From an uncultured Fidelibacterota bacterium (GTDB lineage: Bacteria; Marinisomatota; Marinisomatia; Marinisomatales; TCS55): a stretch of 10,768 nt of DNA. The stretch lies in assembly GCA_913046805.1 (NCBI GenBank), contig CAJWTA010000034.1:1-10768 (forward strand). Reading direction: 5' to 3'. The position numbers and the translations under genes were made by a program. Below the pieces are notes generated by a model. The model saw only the letters and a program-made list of their open reading frames with translations, did no database searches and was not told where the DNA came from. Positions 1-7,554 of the stretch are shown here, one piece after another (within the stretch, counting starts at the first letter, position 1; every line of letters begins with the position of its first letter).

Positions 1-92
1 TTCATAAATGCAATATATGAAAAATACTGTCTAGTTTTTTCCTTATACAATTTAGTTTAATATACTTTAATCATTCCCTAAGATAGATTCAA
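1..92 (+). other. Upstream edge region before batA
   Basis: This AT-rich stretch precedes batA. Reading frame 1 is open from the window edge for 19 codons to a TAA at 58-60, so it may be the C-terminal tail of an upstream gene, but the piece is too short to assign. In bat operons of related bacteria a MoxR ATPase and a DUF58 gene commonly precede batA. If an upstream gene does end here, the roughly 30-base gap would leave batA in the same transcript. A TATACT at 61-66 could act as a -10 box, but no matching -35 is seen, so I do not call a promoter. Confidence 0.2.
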
Positions 93-1064
93 ATGATAAT
101 CTTAGATAGTCCATTATTTCTATTTTTATTAATTATAATTCCTCTAATAGTAATTCTTAAAAAGTTCTCAAATTTTTCAAATTCGGGTCCAGTTAGAATA
201 TCCTCCTCTACAATAATGTCTGATACTATGATTCGAAAAGGAAAAATAAAAAATAAGATCTTATCCTTTATCCAATATCTTGCGATCATTTTAATTATTA
301 TAAGCTTGTCTCGACCTCAAGTCGTTCAAGACCTTCAGGAAAAAAATATGGACATTGTTGATATTGTTTTGGTGATTGATATTAGTTCATCGATGCTTGC
401 CACCGATTTTAAACCAAATAGGCTGGAAGTTGTCAAAAAAACCGCTAAAAACTTTATTCAACAACGTGACGGCGATAGACTAGGAATACTTGTTTTTGCG
501 GGTGAATCTTTCATTCAGTGCCCACTTACTATTGACAAAGATGTTTTGCTTTCTTTGATGGATGAAGTAGCGGTTGCTCAACAGTCATACGATGGAACAG
601 CTATTGGTATGGCAATAGCAAATGCAACAAATAGGTTAAGAAGCTCTGAATCAAAATCTAAAGTAATGATTTTATTATCCGATGGTAGCAATAATGCTGG
701 AGAGTTAGATCCGAGTACTGCTGCAGATTTAGCAAGACAATTTAATATTAAAATTTACACGATAGGGGCAGGAACAAATGACGACGTTTCATTTATACCC
801 GGGAGAGGGTATATAAGAAATGAGATTGATGAAAAATCATTGAGGAGTATTGCAAGTAAAACGGGAGGGCAGTATTTCAGAGCAACAAACTCCAAAGCAT
901 TAGAAGAGATATATTCAAAAATTAATGAGCTTGAGCGAACAGAGGTAGAAATAAAGATTTATACACAATATAAAGAGCTTTTTGGTTGGTTTTTGATACC
1001 TGCACTTTTTTTAACTTTAGGTGGAAATACTTTAGAGCGATTCTACTTTAGAAAAAGACAATGA
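93..1064 (+). CDS. batA: BatA: membrane-anchored VWA-domain protein
   Basis: This 323-residue protein is the first of two VWA proteins of the Bat (Bacteroides aerotolerance) complex. Two N-terminal hydrophobic segments (about 7-23 and 56-73) flank a Lys/Arg-rich loop. The VWA domain (about 90-280) follows, then a last membrane segment (about 296-313) and a basic tail. By the positive-inside rule the VWA domain should face the periplasm. The MIDAS metal site is complete: DISSS with D96, S98 and S100, then T169 in DGTAIG and D197 in LLSDGSN. The start is the first ATG after an in-frame TAG at 84-86, and the N-terminus fits BatA families. No clear ribosome binding site precedes it. The stop overlaps the batB start (ATGA). 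In this family the VWA proteins are thought to work with a MoxR ATPase in envelope stress tolerance; the exact role is unsettled. Confidence 0.93.
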   Translation: MIILDSPLFLFLLIIIPLIVILKKFSNFSNSGPVRISSSTIMSDTMIRKGKIKNKILSFIQYLAIILIIISLSRPQVVQDLQEKNMDIVDIVLVIDISSSMLATDFKPNRLEVVKKTAKNFIQQRDGDRLGILVFAGESFIQCPLTIDKDVLLSLMDEVAVAQQSYDGTAIGMAIANATNRLRSSESKSKVMILLSDGSNNAGELDPSTAADLARQFNIKIYTIGAGTNDDVSFIPGRGYIRNEIDEKSLRSIASKTGGQYFRATNSKALEEIYSKINELERTEVEIKIYTQYKELFGWFLIPALFLTLGGNTLERFYFRKRQ

Positions 1065-2062
1065 TTGAATTCGAATTCCCACAAATCCTTTTTTTATATC
1101 TACCTTTCTTTATTCTAATGGTTTTTGATGTTGTTAAATCAACCAAGTACCAAATTTTTGCAGGTACTCCGCAAGACATAAAGAATGTATTGTTTGAAAA
1201 TATTAATTCAAAAAAAGTAAAATTAAAGCAAAACCTCTTCTATTTATCTACCATGTTCTTAATCTTTGCAGCTTCGGGCCCTCAAATTGGTACCGCATTA
1301 GCTCCAGTTGAACGCAAAGGTCTTGATTTAGTATTTTGCATTGACGTCTCCTCAAGTATGAGAGGGACCGACATTAAGCCTTCTAGGCTCGAAAAAGCTA
1401 AGTTTGAAATTTCTCAGTTAATAAAGAATCTTAAAGGCGATAGAGTCGCATTTATTGTTTTTGCCGGATCTAGTCATTTGTATTTACCTCTTACTACTGA
1501 CTATGAAGCTGCACATCTATTTTTAGATCAGATTGATACGAATATGATACCAACCCAAGGAACATCTTTGAGCACAGCGCTTCAAACTGGTCTTTCAGCC
1601 TTTTCAGATGATAATTCAAAATTTAAAACATTAATATTGATAACGGATGGCGAAGATCATGAAGGAGAGGCTGTAAGTTTAGCAAAACAGGCATCCAAGA
1701 AAGGGATGGTAATTCATACTGTTGGCGTAGGAACCACGTCTGGGTCACTAATTCCAAGTTTTGGTAAAAATGGTGACATTGATTATAAAAAAGATAGCTC
1801 AGGAAAGCTGGTTACTTCCCAATTAAATGAAGAAATACTTGAAGAAATCTCTAAAGCAGGAAAAGGTACTTTTTTAAGATTTAACAATAAGCCTTCAAAC
1901 TTTAGAAGCGTTATCAAAGAAATTGATACTATGGAAAAAAGAACGATTGAGTCTCATGTATATTCAGAATATGAGGACCAATATCAAAAATTTGGATTAA
2001 TGTCATTGTCTTTGTTAATTATAAGTATGTTTATATCCACAAGAAAAAAGAAAAAGGCATGA
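1061..2062 (+). CDS. batB: BatB: second VWA-domain membrane protein
   Basis: This 333-residue protein is a paralogue of the preceding BatA with the same plan: hydrophobic segments at about 9-23 and 58-75 separated by a basic loop (KKVKLK), a VWA domain (about 87-290), a final membrane helix (about 310-326) and a polybasic end (RKKKKA). The MIDAS residues are present: D95, S97 and S99 in DVSSS, T168 in QGTSL, and D196 in LITDGED. The ring of charges again puts the VWA domain in the periplasm. A difference from BatA is a longer loop after the last strand (about 226-256, with SGSLIPSFG and a polar KKDSSGK stretch), as is usual in BatB. The gene overlaps batA and batC by ATGA at each end, so translation of the three is probably coupled. 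BatA and BatB plausibly pair through their VWA domains; that is an inference. Confidence 0.93.
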   Translation: MIEFEFPQILFLYLPFFILMVFDVVKSTKYQIFAGTPQDIKNVLFENINSKKVKLKQNLFYLSTMFLIFAASGPQIGTALAPVERKGLDLVFCIDVSSSMRGTDIKPSRLEKAKFEISQLIKNLKGDRVAFIVFAGSSHLYLPLTTDYEAAHLFLDQIDTNMIPTQGTSLSTALQTGLSAFSDDNSKFKTLILITDGEDHEGEAVSLAKQASKKGMVIHTVGVGTTSGSLIPSFGKNGDIDYKKDSSGKLVTSQLNEEILEEISKAGKGTFLRFNNKPSNFRSVIKEIDTMEKRTIESHVYSEYEDQYQKFGLMSLSLLIISMFISTRKKKKA

Positions 2063-2799
2063 TTAGGTCACATATTTTCATATTGTTATCAATACTTATT
2101 CAATCTCTATTAGCTCAGGATGAGGGAATGTTAAATTATCAAAAACAAAATTATAAAGCTGCTGAAGAGTACTATGAGTCTGTTTTAGAAAACGATGATA
2201 GTAATTCAAAAGCGTATTTTGGTAAGGGATCTTCGCTTTATATGCAAAACGACTTAAAAAATGCAGAAATTAGTTTTAATGAATCCATTGCTGATTCCGA
2301 AGAATTATTGCAATCGAAAGCTTATTTTAATCTGGGTAATATTAGCTATAAGAACAATAAAATGGATGAAGCACTGCAGTTTTATAAGAAAGCACTAGAA
2401 TTAAATCCTGATGATGATGAAGCACGTTTTAACTACGAATTCATAAAGTACCAGAAAAAGCCTGAAGAAGAAAAAAACGAAGACGAGAAGGACGAAGGCA
2501 AGAAGGACGAAGAAAAGAAGGATGAAGATAAGAAGGATGAAGAAAAGAAGGATGAAGATAAGAAGGATGAAGATAAGAAAAACGAGGATAATAAGGATGA
2601 TGAAAAGAAGGATGATGAAAAGAATAACGAGGAGAGTGATAACAATAAGCAACCCCAACAACAATCCCAGGATGAAAAAAAATCGCAAGATTTAAAAAAA
2701 GCTGAGAGTATATTAAATGCCCTTAAAAATGATGAAAAAGTGATGCAAAAACAACAAATTCAAAAATTTAAAACCAAAAAACTTCTTAAAGATTGGTGA
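2059..2799 (+). CDS. batC: BatC: periplasmic TPR protein with Lys/Glu/Asp repeat tail
   Basis: This 246-residue exported protein has a signal peptide (1-19, cleavage likely LLA|QDEG). About three TPR units follow (roughly 23-50, 51-84 and 86-119), with typical pairs such as AYFNLGNISYKNNKMDEA. Residues 134-190 form a strongly charged low-complexity linker, much of it pentapeptide repeats of the DEEKK/DEDKK type. After a Gln-rich patch (198-204) the C-terminus (about 212-246, with AESILNALKNDEK and ending KDW) resembles the conserved end of BatC proteins in Bacteroidetes. The probable job is to scaffold the VWA proteins in the periplasm, by analogy with TPR proteins generally. It overlaps batB (ATGA) and batD (TGATG). 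The charged linker is a likely flexible or length-variable segment rather than a folded domain. Confidence 0.88.
   Translation: MIRSHIFILLSILIQSLLAQDEGMLNYQKQNYKAAEEYYESVLENDDSNSKAYFGKGSSLYMQNDLKNAEISFNESIADSEELLQSKAYFNLGNISYKNNKMDEALQFYKKALELNPDDDEARFNYEFIKYQKKPEEEKNEDEKDEGKKDEEKKDEDKKDEEKKDEDKKDEDKKNEDNKDDEKKDDEKNNEESDNNKQPQQQSQDEKKSQDLKKAESILNALKNDEKVMQKQQIQKFKTKKLLKDW
2491..2625 (+). repeat. 15-bp minisatellite coding nine pentapeptides in batC
   Basis: Nine consecutive 15-base units encode residues 145-189 of BatC: DEGKK, DEEKK, DEDKK, DEEKK, DEDKK, DEDKK, NEDNK, DDEKK and DDEKN. The middle units are nearly identical at DNA level (variants of GATGAAGATAAGAAG), while the outer ones have drifted. 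Because the unit is a multiple of three, gain or loss of copies would keep the reading frame. The purine-rich coding strand also creates long open minus-strand frames that are artefacts. Confidence 0.9.
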
Positions 2800-4517
2800 T
2801 GACAATTAGTTTCAAAAAAGTTTTTGTACTTACATACATTTCATGCGGTTTGATATTTGGTCAAATATCGGTTTCTGCATCTGTAGATATTAATAAAATA
2901 TCAAAATCTGAAACGTTTGGCTTTAAGATCACTGCTTTGAATGTAGATGAGTCTCCGAGTGTAGATATTTCTCCTCTTTCATCCCTATTCAAGGTGATAA
3001 GTGGACCATCTCAACAAACAAACATTCAATGGATTAATGGTTCAATGACAAGCTCTAGAACTCTCGCTTGGACTCTTCTTCCAAGGAAAACAGGCAAGGT
3101 TAACATACCATCCTTGGAGGTGAGAGTTGGCAACAACACTTATAGAACTAAGCCAATAGGTATAATAGTAGAAAAATCAATTGGAAGAGCTCAGATAGCA
3201 AATTTATTTATTGAAGCAAAACCCAACAAAGAAGAGGTTTTTCTTGGAGAACAGGTTACTATTACATATCGTTTATTCACTCGGACCAATCTTTCTGTAG
3301 AGAGTATCGAATACCCCAAAAGTGTAGGTTTTTGGAGCGAAGACCTTCTTCCTGCGCGAGCTGCAAGATTTAATAATACTCAGATTAATGGAATAAATTA
3401 TAAAGTTGCTACACTCTATAAATCAGCAATGTTCCCAACACAAACTGGCGTTCTCGATATATCTCCCATGACTGCTATATGCAATGTGGAAACATCCCAA
3501 AGAAGGAGAAGAGGAGTTTTCGATGATCCTTTTTTTAATTCAATGTTTAAGGAGACCCAGAGAAAATTTATTGAATCCGATACATTATCAATTAATGTGA
3601 AACCCTATCCAGTCAATCCTCCAGTAGATTTTACTGGAGCAGTTGGAGATTTTTCAATTAATACATGGATAGACACTTTAAATGCCAGAGTGAATGAGGC
3701 TGTTACATTTCATGTTGAGTTAAATGGAACTGGTAATTTGAACCAGTTTAAAATAAATCAGTTGAATTTTCCTCAAAGCATGGAAGTGTTTCCTCCAAAA
3801 TCATCATTTTCTAGAGATGAGTTTAGAGATCAAATTACTGGTAAACAAAAATTTGAGTACATTTTAATTCCAAGACAATCTGGATCTTTTCAATTAAATC
3901 CAGTTTCTCTTGTATTCTTTAATCCAAAAAACAAGCGCTTTGAAACAGCTAGATCAAAAGTTATAAAGTTAAATGTAGATGATAGTGGAAAAAGCATTAT
4001 TGCATATCCAGGTTTAAAAAAAGAAGATGTAAATATCATTGCTGATGACATAAGATTTATCAAAACTGATAATATTAAAATGTATTCAACCAACAGCCCT
4101 ATTTCAGTTTGGATTTTCTCACCTTTCGTATTATCATTTGCACTTTTTTTATTTCCCACTTTTTATGGAAGATTTACTCAGCTTAGAGGTAATTCACTCG
4201 AAAGCAGGATTAATAAGAAAGCCTTGAGGATTGCATTAAAAGATTTAAAAAAGACTGAAGCCGAATCTTTATCCTATGTAACATCCGTCATGTACAGATA
4301 TTTTAAATCTAAACTTTTTTTACAGACCGATAACCTCGATCCACTAACTTTAGAGAATAGTTTAAAATCAAAAGTATCATCTGATCATCTAAAAAAAGTT
4401 ATCTCATTAGCTAAAAAGTGCGACGCAAATCGCTTTTCTCGCTCTTCTATTGGTTCGACAAAAAAAATAATTGAAGAAATCTCATCCATGCTCATTGAAA
4501 TTGATAAAATGATATGA
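2799..4517 (+). CDS. batD: BatD: large exported, membrane-anchored Bat protein
   Basis: This 572-residue protein matches the BatD family. It has a signal peptide (1-21, cleavage likely IFG|QISV), a long periplasmic region made of beta-rich immunoglobulin-like units, one membrane helix (about 435-456, beginning SPISVWIFSPF) and a cytoplasmic C-terminal domain of about 115 residues. Family-like phrases include the VISGPSQQTNIQWING segment near 66-81, TLLPRKTGK near 92-100, and FTGAVGDF near 278-285, which opens a further unit. A basic RRRR patch followed by DDPFFNSMF (235-249) is a variable loop seen in this family. I chose the ATG at 2799, which overlaps the batC stop as TGATG; in-frame TTG (2793) and GTG (2796) codons just upstream are possible but less likely. 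BatD probably links the periplasmic Bat proteins to the inner membrane; its molecular activity is unknown. Confidence 0.9.
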   Translation: MTISFKKVFVLTYISCGLIFGQISVSASVDINKISKSETFGFKITALNVDESPSVDISPLSSLFKVISGPSQQTNIQWINGSMTSSRTLAWTLLPRKTGKVNIPSLEVRVGNNTYRTKPIGIIVEKSIGRAQIANLFIEAKPNKEEVFLGEQVTITYRLFTRTNLSVESIEYPKSVGFWSEDLLPARAARFNNTQINGINYKVATLYKSAMFPTQTGVLDISPMTAICNVETSQRRRRGVFDDPFFNSMFKETQRKFIESDTLSINVKPYPVNPPVDFTGAVGDFSINTWIDTLNARVNEAVTFHVELNGTGNLNQFKINQLNFPQSMEVFPPKSSFSRDEFRDQITGKQKFEYILIPRQSGSFQLNPVSLVFFNPKNKRFETARSKVIKLNVDDSGKSIIAYPGLKKEDVNIIADDIRFIKTDNIKMYSTNSPISVWIFSPFVLSFALFLFPTFYGRFTQLRGNSLESRINKKALRIALKDLKKTEAESLSYVTSVMYRYFKSKLFLQTDNLDPLTLENSLKSKVSSDHLKKVISLAKKCDANRFSRSSIGSTKKIIEEISSMLIEIDKMI

Positions 4518-5260
4518 AGATTTTAACCCTAACAATTTATGTTTTAATGTACTCATCTGTATTCTGTCAGGATAATATGGATAAATTTATGAACGCCAAT
4601 AAATATTACAGCGATCAAGAATATTTATCATCCATAGAATTATATGAAGATATATTGCTAAATGTTGAACATGAGGATGTTTATTACAATCTCGGTAATG
4701 CGTATTACAGAGCTGGAGACATTGGCAATTCAATATGGGCTTACGAGCGGGCACTAATGCTATCCCCGAGGGACCCAGATATTAACTTTAATATTAAATA
4801 CTTAAGGACAATGGTAAGAGATAAAATTATTCCACCAAATGATATGTATATTATTTCGCTTTATAAGTCTTTGATGTTGAAATTTAAACTTAGCGATCTA
4901 ATACTATTCGTTGGATTGTTGTCACTAATTTTATCAATAAAATATATCATAAATTCTTACTCAGGTGTGCTAAAATCTTTAAACGCGATAATAAACTATA
5001 CAATTTTTACTATTATAGTTGCTCTTAGCTGGATGGCGTTAGATAAATACTGGAATGTTTCAGATAAGTATCATGGAGTTATTATTACGAGTGCGGTTGA
5101 TGTTAGATCGTCCCCTATTAATAGAGGTGAAAATGTCGTTTTTAGAATTCACGAAGGTACCAAAGTTGAAATTCAGAATTCACAATCTGGTTGGAGTGAA
5201 GTAGTGCTTCTTGATGGAAAAAAGGGCTGGGTATTGTCTAAGACTATTCGAAAAATATGA
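4514..5260 (+). CDS. batE: BatE: TPR protein with two membrane helices and C-terminal SH3-like domain
   Basis: This 248-residue protein has a signal peptide (about 1-19, likely VFC|QDNM; the context SVFC is a poor lipobox, so it is probably not a lipoprotein). A TPR region follows at about 23-98, with DVYYNLGNAYYRAGDIGNSI as the clearest unit. Two hydrophobic helices lie at about 126-146 and 156-176, and residues 187-247 form an SH3b-like domain with the typical VRSSP, GTKVEI, GWSEV and GWV strands. With the signal peptide removed and two membrane passes, both the TPR and SH3 parts should be periplasmic. SH3b domains often bind peptidoglycan or peptides, which would tie the Bat complex to the wall; that is an inference. 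The gene overlaps batD and the next gene by ATGA at both ends. Confidence 0.9.
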   Translation: MKILTLTIYVLMYSSVFCQDNMDKFMNANKYYSDQEYLSSIELYEDILLNVEHEDVYYNLGNAYYRAGDIGNSIWAYERALMLSPRDPDINFNIKYLRTMVRDKIIPPNDMYIISLYKSLMLKFKLSDLILFVGLLSLILSIKYIINSYSGVLKSLNAIINYTIFTIIVALSWMALDKYWNVSDKYHGVIITSAVDVRSSPINRGENVVFRIHEGTKVEIQNSQSGWSEVVLLDGKKGWVLSKTIRKI

Positions 5261-5682
5261 GATATTTATTAATACTATTACAGGTAGGCGTTTTATTTTC
5301 GCAGAACAACGCTTCATTCAATCCTGACTTACTTGTTGACCCTGAACCGCGATGGCCTGAAATATTGAATCCCTTAAGTGATAATGAAGTTAAGACTGGT
5401 GCAAGCAGAAGCTTGGATTCTAATATTACAGAAATTGAAGGGTTTAGAGTGCAGATCTTTGCAACTCAAGATCGCAATAAAGCAGATCAGCTTCAAGAAG
5501 AATTAGCGCTCAAATTTGATGAAAAGATTTATGTTATCTTTGAAGCCCCTAATTATAAACTTAGAATAGGTAATTTTCTTGATAGAGATGACGCTGAGAT
5601 ACTCAGAATGAGATTGGTTTCTTCGGATTTCCCATCATCATGGATAGTTAGAACAAGGATACAGCCAGAACTGAAAGAATAA
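5257..5682 (+). CDS. Exported SPOR-domain protein, last gene of the bat operon
   Basis: This small protein of 141 residues has a signal peptide (1-15, likely LFS|QNNA), a short linker containing a Pro/Trp-rich PEPRWPEILNP segment, and a C-terminal SPOR domain (about 62-135). The SPOR domain shows the expected beta-alpha-beta layout: GFRVQIFATQDRNKADQLQ, then a central YKLRIGNFLDRDDAEILR, ending SWIVRTRI. SPOR domains bind denuded glycan strands of septal peptidoglycan, so this protein likely sits in the periplasm at the wall. Its ATG overlaps the batE stop (ATGA), which makes it the sixth coupled gene of the operon. A role in anchoring or localising the Bat complex is inferred from position only. 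The C-terminus ends 10 bases before the stop of the convergent ppiD-like gene. Confidence 0.88.
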   Translation: MRYLLILLQVGVLFSQNNASFNPDLLVDPEPRWPEILNPLSDNEVKTGASRSLDSNITEIEGFRVQIFATQDRNKADQLQEELALKFDEKIYVIFEAPNYKLRIGNFLDRDDAEILRMRLVSSDFPSSWIVRTRIQPELKE

Positions 5683-5692
5683 ATTTTTTTAT

Positions 5693-7528
5693 TTAGAAGT
5701 GATACTTTCTGTTGTCAACTATATCAGCCTCATCCTTTAAGTTTTTCATCCAGTTGCTATATGTCTCTCTCTCTTTTTTGCCAGTCAAGTCATCATAAAT
5801 CATATCTTTTGATACTTCCCAATTTGATGAATCAAAATTTGCTATATTTTCAACTTTTACTATTCCATGCCCTCTCGAGGTTTTAACCGGACCTATAATG
5901 CTACCTTTTTTAGAGGATATGAGTGCTCCAACCAATTGTTCAGATTTACCCAGCGAAATAAAAGAACCACTAAGTTTTTTCTTATCAGAAGGAACAAGTT
6001 CAATCCTCTTATTTTTGTCTTTGATAGACTGAAAATCTGAGCCATTTAAAATATCTGATTTAATCTCTTCTGCATATATATTTGTAGCTTCAAATTCGTT
6101 TTCTTTCAATAAATCTCTATAAATTTCATTTCTTGTCTCTTCAAAAGATTTTGTGCCTTCAGGTATTATGGAATCAAGTTTAAATACGGCATAAAAACTC
6201 TCAGTCTCCAGCGGTTCAGAGACATCTTCTATTTTAGAATTAAACGCCCATCTAACTGCGGATCTGAAAGGCCCCAATTGGGAAATAAAAAAATCACCTT
6301 CATTTAAATTTAATGCATTCTGAATATTTACATTATGACTATCTATAGCTGTTGCTAATCCATAGTCCTGGGCGTCGTAACTAAATAATGTAGCTTTTCT
6401 ACGTAATTCAGTTCTGGTTTTCTGCCCAAGATCAATCTTCAGGAGAATGTGTCTTGCCTTTATTTGATGATTGTCTTTTTGTCTATTTTTGATGCTGTCA
6501 ATTTTTATGATATGATAACCAAACTGCGTCAAAACCGGACCAACCACTGAACCTCTTCTTGCTTTGAAAGCTGCATCTTCAAAGGATTTATTCATTTGCC
6601 CTTTTCCGAACCAACCAAGGTCTCCTCCTCTTCCAGAGTCAGGAGAAACTTGGTTACCAGGATCCTGAGTGTGTATATTTGCTAACTTAGAAAAATCCGC
6701 ACCATCCTTGTAGTTGTTGATTATATCCAGAGCTTCTTGTTTAGTTCTTAAAGAGTCACCCTTTGAGGCAGATTTTGGCCAACTTACAAAAGAAACATTT
6801 CTTTTTTCGTTTTGCTTAAAAGAATCAATTCTCTTTTTATATTCTTTTTTTAACTCTTCTTCTGTGGGTTTTACTACTCTATCTTGAATGGCCATTTTTG
6901 GTACATGTAATGCAGAGATTGTATAATCTATATTTCTTTTGATATACTCTTCTTTTACATCATTTGGAGTTACTACAGCTGACATCTTGATAATTTGCTG
7001 AAGTTTATAGCGTGGTAAATAAAAATCTCTCATCCATGCTTCGATAGGGCCCCAGTCAACCATCCCTGGTGTATTGAGAGCCTGCATATAATATTCGCTG
7101 TCAAATGCATTATTTCTGAAAAAAATTTGTTGAATGTCAAATGGAGGATTGTTTTTCAGATGGTACAATATTTCATCATCTGTTACGCTGATATTTAAAT
7201 CTTTAATTGCTTGATTTGTTAATCTTTCTTCAATGAAACCATTCCAGACTTGTTGGCGTATTGTTTCAAGGTACTGATCAGATATCTCCATGCCCGAGTC
7301 CTGCATCGATCTAAGTCTTGCAGTGACAGCTTGATTGAATTGATCTGGAGTGATTTTATCTCCGTTAACAGATCCTACAGCTTCTGCAGGATTAACTCTA
7401 CCAAGAAGCTGATCAATGATATTCGCACCTCCCACTAATCCACCTACGCTCATACTTAAAAGGAACAAAATTAGAAGAGCCCACAAAAAAACATGTGAAC
7501 GATTTCGAATTGTTGTCATCATTGCCAT
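5693..7528 (-). CDS. ppiD: PpiD/SurA-like membrane-anchored peptidyl-prolyl isomerase or chaperone
   Basis: This 611-residue protein, close in length to E. coli PpiD (623), has a cytoplasmic RNRSH start, one membrane anchor (about 13-33) and a SurA_N-type chaperone region (about 45-200). A parvulin (PPIC) domain lies at about 243-345 with GGDLGWFGKGQM and FGYHIIKID; its first strand is VSFVSWP, where the usual ARHIL histidine is missing. A second, degenerate parvulin-like unit (about 356-455) starts with KARHILLK and ends ESFYAVFKLDSI but lacks the GDLGWF core. A third partial one (about 495-562) ends GPVKTSRGHGIVKV. Repeated parvulin-like units are usual in Bacteroidetes homologues. It should help outer-membrane or exported proteins fold in the periplasm. 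The start ATG has an AAGGAA site at the right distance. Isomerase activity is uncertain, since E. coli PpiD itself shows none. Confidence 0.88.
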   Translation of the reverse strand: MAMMTTIRNRSHVFLWALLILFLLSMSVGGLVGGANIIDQLLGRVNPAEAVGSVNGDKITPDQFNQAVTARLRSMQDSGMEISDQYLETIRQQVWNGFIEERLTNQAIKDLNISVTDDEILYHLKNNPPFDIQQIFFRNNAFDSEYYMQALNTPGMVDWGPIEAWMRDFYLPRYKLQQIIKMSAVVTPNDVKEEYIKRNIDYTISALHVPKMAIQDRVVKPTEEELKKEYKKRIDSFKQNEKRNVSFVSWPKSASKGDSLRTKQEALDIINNYKDGADFSKLANIHTQDPGNQVSPDSGRGGDLGWFGKGQMNKSFEDAAFKARRGSVVGPVLTQFGYHIIKIDSIKNRQKDNHQIKARHILLKIDLGQKTRTELRRKATLFSYDAQDYGLATAIDSHNVNIQNALNLNEGDFFISQLGPFRSAVRWAFNSKIEDVSEPLETESFYAVFKLDSIIPEGTKSFEETRNEIYRDLLKENEFEATNIYAEEIKSDILNGSDFQSIKDKNKRIELVPSDKKKLSGSFISLGKSEQLVGALISSKKGSIIGPVKTSRGHGIVKVENIANFDSSNWEVSKDMIYDDLTGKKERETYSNWMKNLKDEADIVDNRKYHF

Positions 7529-7535
7529 ATAAATT

Positions 7536-7541
7536 TTCCTT
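7536..7541 (-). promoter_or_regulatory. Shine-Dalgarno site of the ppiD-like gene
   Basis: On the minus strand AAGGAA lies 7 bases before the ATG at 7528. It supports this start over the nearby in-frame ATG codons at positions 3 and 4 of the protein. Confidence 0.6.
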
Positions 7542-7554
7542 AAATTAAAACTTA

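Noticed and set aside
89..289. Minus-strand frame opposite the start of batA
   Set aside because: It has no recognisable domain and lies wholly under a well-supported VWA gene.
2491..2625. CRISPR-like or mobile repeat array
   Set aside because: The units are contiguous 15-base in-frame codon repeats without spacers and are fully explained as a protein low-complexity region.
2401..2688. Long minus-strand open frames opposite batC
   Set aside because: They encode monotonous Leu/Ile/Phe or Ser/Phe runs that are the complement of the Lys/Glu/Asp repeat; the plus-strand frame has a signal peptide, TPRs and a conserved C-terminus.
3890..4159. Minus-strand frame inside batD
   Set aside because: It is opposite the conserved batD coding sequence, with no domain and no ribosome site evident.
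4514..4573. Lipoprotein signal in BatE
   Set aside because: The cysteine at residue 18 is preceded by SVF, which does not fit the lipobox, where Gly, Ala or Ser is expected at -1.
5671..5711. Possible bidirectional terminator between the convergent genes
   Set aside because: Only a 6-bp AATAAA/TTTATT stem with a 4-base loop and an imperfect outer CTGAAAG/CTTTCTG pairing are seen. All are AT-rich, so this is too weak to call despite the T run at 5684-5690.
7250..7438. Plus-strand frame inside the ppiD-like gene
   Set aside because: It is a shadow of the SurA_N-like region on the other strand, with no recognisable product.
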